7,141 bases of DNA from Bacteroidota bacterium (GTDB lineage Bacteria; Bacteroidota; Bacteroidia; Bacteroidales; GCA-2748055), in assembly GCA_024244665.1 (NCBI GenBank), contig JAAEOI010000110.1, forward strand, positions 1-7,141. The letters are read 5' to 3'. Under the pieces are notes generated by a model. That model was not told the DNA's origin and did no database searches. It saw nothing but the letters and a program-made list of their open reading frames with translations. Positions 5,609 to 7,141 of this stretch are shown piece after piece. Position numbers and translations under genes: made by a program. Each line of letters starts with the position of its first letter. Positions within the stretch are counted from its first letter, which is position 1.

Positions 5609-6728
5609 GCTGCTGGATATCCTCTTCAGTATTGAATACATTCACACTGATCCGGATGTTACTCCCCCGCAGAGAGACATAGACATTCCGTGACTGCAAC
5701 TCACTCACCAGTGCTCCACCATCGGTACCGGGGGGCAGCGGTAAGCCCATGAGGTGATGTGCCCTGAAGGATTCATCCTCAACCTGAGATCCTTTCTCAC
5801 GAAAAAAGCTGATCAGGGGTTCCGAAAGCCTCCTGCCATACGCCTGAATCCCACTAATACCCCAGTCCAGAATCTGACCAAGCGCTTCATTCAGCATGGG
5901 TACCAGGATAAAATTGCTACTCTGCCCGACATCAAATCGGACCGCCCCGGGTTTATACCCCTCCTCGTAGATGGTCAGCCTGTCGAAACGCTCCGAATTG
6001 GGCCGTGTCATCCACGATTCCTCCAGGGGAATCCCCTCATTGAAATCCTCATGGATATAGGAAAGAGCGGTAGAGTATGGCCCCATCAGCCACTTATAGG
6101 CGGCACAAATCAGGGCTGAAATATGATATTTCTTCACATCAATAGGCAATGCTCCAACCGATTGGGAGCCATCCACAATCAGTCGTGCCCCTACCTCTTT
6201 GCACCTGGCCCCAATTTGTTCCAGGTCGAATTTCTCCCCATTCATCCAGTGCACTGAAGCCATCACCACAAATGCAGTCTCAGTTCCAATAGCCTCCAGG
6301 ATCCGTTCATTCCACTCCCTGGCCTTTTCAGGGATATCATCCTTGCGGGCCACAATCCTCAGCTCAGCTCCGTGGGTATTGCACCACCTCTGCGCCGTAT
6401 AGTAACAGCTGGGGAACTCTTCTGAAATGGTGAGGGCATGCTGACCTGGTTTAAAGGGAATATTCCCGATCACACTGTTCATCCCATAGGAGACCGATGG
6501 CATAAACGCCACCTGGGCAGGCGCACAGTTGACCATTCTTCCGTACTTCTCCCTGATCCCCACCACTCCGGTGAAAAAATCAACCGGTTTAATCGATATA
6601 GGATTCCGCTTCATACGCATCCCCTCAATCCCCTTCTCTTCCACAGATTTGAGGAGTGGGGACATATATGCACAATTCAGGTAGTGGACCCCGTCCGGGA
6701 TCTGAAAAAGATGTTTCTGGCACTCCAT
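5592..6728 (-). CDS. Class V aminotransferase (cysteine desulfurase-like fold), PLP-dependent
   Basis: A complete 378-residue fold-type I PLP enzyme of the aminotransferase class V family (relatives include isopenicillin N epimerase, kynureninase and cysteine desulfurase). Seen: an N-terminal YLNCAYMSPL typical of the group, FMPSVSYGMNSV (about 75-86) for the phosphate-binding region, H160 in ASVHWMNGEKFDL, DGSQSVGALPIDV with D186 contacting the PLP ring and Q189, and AAYKWLMGPYSTAL with the Schiff-base lysine K212. The C-terminal domain ends with IRISVNVFNTEEDI, also normal. No mobile Cys loop characteristic of NifS/IscS desulfurases is evident, so a transaminase, lyase or epimerase activity is more likely; the substrate is unknown. 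The ATG at 6726-6728 is followed at once by family-like sequence. Its 5' end lies only about 20 bases from the transposase remnant, so its promoter must be in or beyond that remnant. Its 3' end overlaps the iorA-iorB scar by 17 bases. Confidence 0.93.
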   Translation of the reverse strand: MECQKHLFQIPDGVHYLNCAYMSPLLKSVEEKGIEGMRMKRNPISIKPVDFFTGVVGIREKYGRMVNCAPAQVAFMPSVSYGMNSVIGNIPFKPGQHALTISEEFPSCYYTAQRWCNTHGAELRIVARKDDIPEKAREWNERILEAIGTETAFVVMASVHWMNGEKFDLEQIGARCKEVGARLIVDGSQSVGALPIDVKKYHISALICAAYKWLMGPYSTALSYIHEDFNEGIPLEESWMTRPNSERFDRLTIYEEGYKPGAVRFDVGQSSNFILVPMLNEALGQILDWGISGIQAYGRRLSEPLISFFREKGSQVEDESFRAHHLMGLPLPPGTDGGALVSELQSRNVYVSLRGSNIRISVNVFNTEEDIQQLMAAL

Positions 6729-6746
6729 TGATAATATCGTTTGGGA

Positions 6747-7058
6747 CTAATAATTCTGTTTAACATCTTCATCATATTGAAGCCTGTAGCTGCCAGTAAG
6801 GTAATAATTGCATCGGCCAACTACACTTTCATCGCTCTCATTAAACATCCTATTCAGTAACACAACTCCAACTATTTTTCGGATAGGTATCGACGGCCTA
6901 CCATTGTCAATGTAGTAATATTCAGCCAGATCCCGCTTAAATTAATCCCAATTAATCCGCTCGGATTACTGATTGATTTCATGCTCCTTATTGATAAACT
7001 GTATGAGGGGAACCTGGTACATATGCAACTGTGGGTACTTGTCTGTTTTTCCAATCAT
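6747..7058 (-). mobile_element. IS5-type transposase remnant, internally deleted and with two stops
   Basis: From the ATG at 7056-7058 the minus strand reads MIGKTDKYPQLHMYQVPLIQ, FINKEHEINQ, stop, SERINWD, stop, FKRDLAEYYYIDNGRPSIPI, RKIVGVVLLNRMFNESDESV. This is the N-terminal region of IS5-family transposases (their 'GRPxxPIRxMVGLLLLKxxxNxSDExVVERW' block). The two in-frame TAA codons are at 6966-6968 and 6942-6944. After VVGR (about 6812) the family sequence stops in this frame, and a different frame gives LADAIITLLAATGFNMMKML, which fits the usual transposase C-terminus ('GDAINxxLAAxxFNxKKxL'). The DDE catalytic core, about 250-300 residues, is missing. The element is dead and cannot move itself. 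It abuts the aminotransferase start at 6728. The rest of the element's left end is not identifiable. Confidence 0.75.
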
Positions 7059-7097
7059 TTTGCAAGGTTTAACCCAATTTCGGAAGAACCTTGCAAA
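7059..7097. repeat. 11-base perfect inverted repeat before the transposase start
   Basis: TTTGCAAGGTT (7059-7069) is exactly complementary to AACCTTGCAAA (7087-7097) across a 17-base loop. It ends directly at the transposase remnant's start codon (7056-7058) on the minus strand, so the transcript would carry a stable hairpin in its leader. It could limit translation of transposase from read-through transcripts, or be part of the IS terminal region. No second copy is seen at the other end of the remnant. Confidence 0.6.
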
Positions 7098-7141
7098 TAA
7101 AACTAATACAAATCAACCTAATATCAACATTTATTCCCTGA
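7098..7141. other. AT-rich edge beyond the IS remnant
   Basis: About 44 AT-rich bases with no recognisable gene. The outer end of the IS should be here or just beyond the window, but I cannot place its terminal repeat or a target-site duplication. Confidence 0.4.

Noticed and set aside
5592..6728. Cysteine desulfurase (NifS/IscS) assignment, possibly supplying sulfur for the molybdenum cofactor
   Set aside because: The fold and PLP lysine fit class V, but the mobile catalytic-cysteine loop is not evident, and the gene is on the opposite strand from the molybdoenzyme remnants.
6941..6960. Tandem ATTAATCC copies
   Set aside because: Two 10-base near-identical units (ATTAATCCCA, ATTAATCCGC) inside the transposase remnant. 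Too short and AT-rich to claim a repeat of biological meaning; one contains the second stop codon.
6872..7054. 60-codon minus-strand frame starting at a TTG
   Set aside because: The adjacent frame from the ATG at 7056-7058 carries clear IS5-type transposase sequence despite two stops, so this open frame is a shadow of the remnant.

Overview
The window most likely comes from the chromosome of a member of the Bacteroidota, possibly the Bacteroidales/Marinilabiliales/Prolixibacteraceae group. The evidence is indirect: starts without strong Shine-Dalgarno sequences, A/T-rich stretches before start codons, a secreted protein whose signal peptide ends in a typical '...QGQ' junction, and protein variants that read like that phylum. 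No rRNA, tRNA or CRISPR is present, so the taxonomy is inference.

Layout: (1) 1-934, minus strand, an NAD(P)-dependent short-chain reductase of the 3-beta-HSD/OleD type, cut by the window edge. (2) 1122-2723, plus, a secreted M1-family zinc aminopeptidase. (3) 2720-3742 and 3800-4216, minus, a pirin-family cupin protein preceded by a small protein with two CxxC pairs, probably one transcription unit. The pirin gene overlaps the peptidase stop by 4 bases. (4) 4217-4586, a spacer of about 370 bases between divergent units, rich in short inverted repeats. (5) 4587-5608, plus, what is left of a molybdenum-hydroxylase operon: an internally deleted xdhC, an apparently intact mocA (Moco cytidylyltransferase), and a 66-codon scar joining the start of the [2Fe-2S] subunit (iorA-like) to the end of the molybdopterin subunit (iorB-like). 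(6) 5592-6728, minus, a complete class V PLP aminotransferase. (7) 6747-7058, minus, a wrecked IS5-type transposase whose beginning and end are joined by an internal deletion and which carries two stop codons; a strong inverted repeat precedes its start.

The main observation is decay by internal deletion. Three coding units between 4587 and 7058 (xdhC, iorA/iorB and the transposase) keep recognisable N-terminal and later pieces but have lost the middle. mocA, in the middle of the broken operon, looks intact. It may have been kept because it serves another molybdoenzyme in the genome, or the loss may be recent. The other genes (peptidase, pirin, CxxC protein, aminotransferase) look like ordinary, intact housekeeping or accessory genes.
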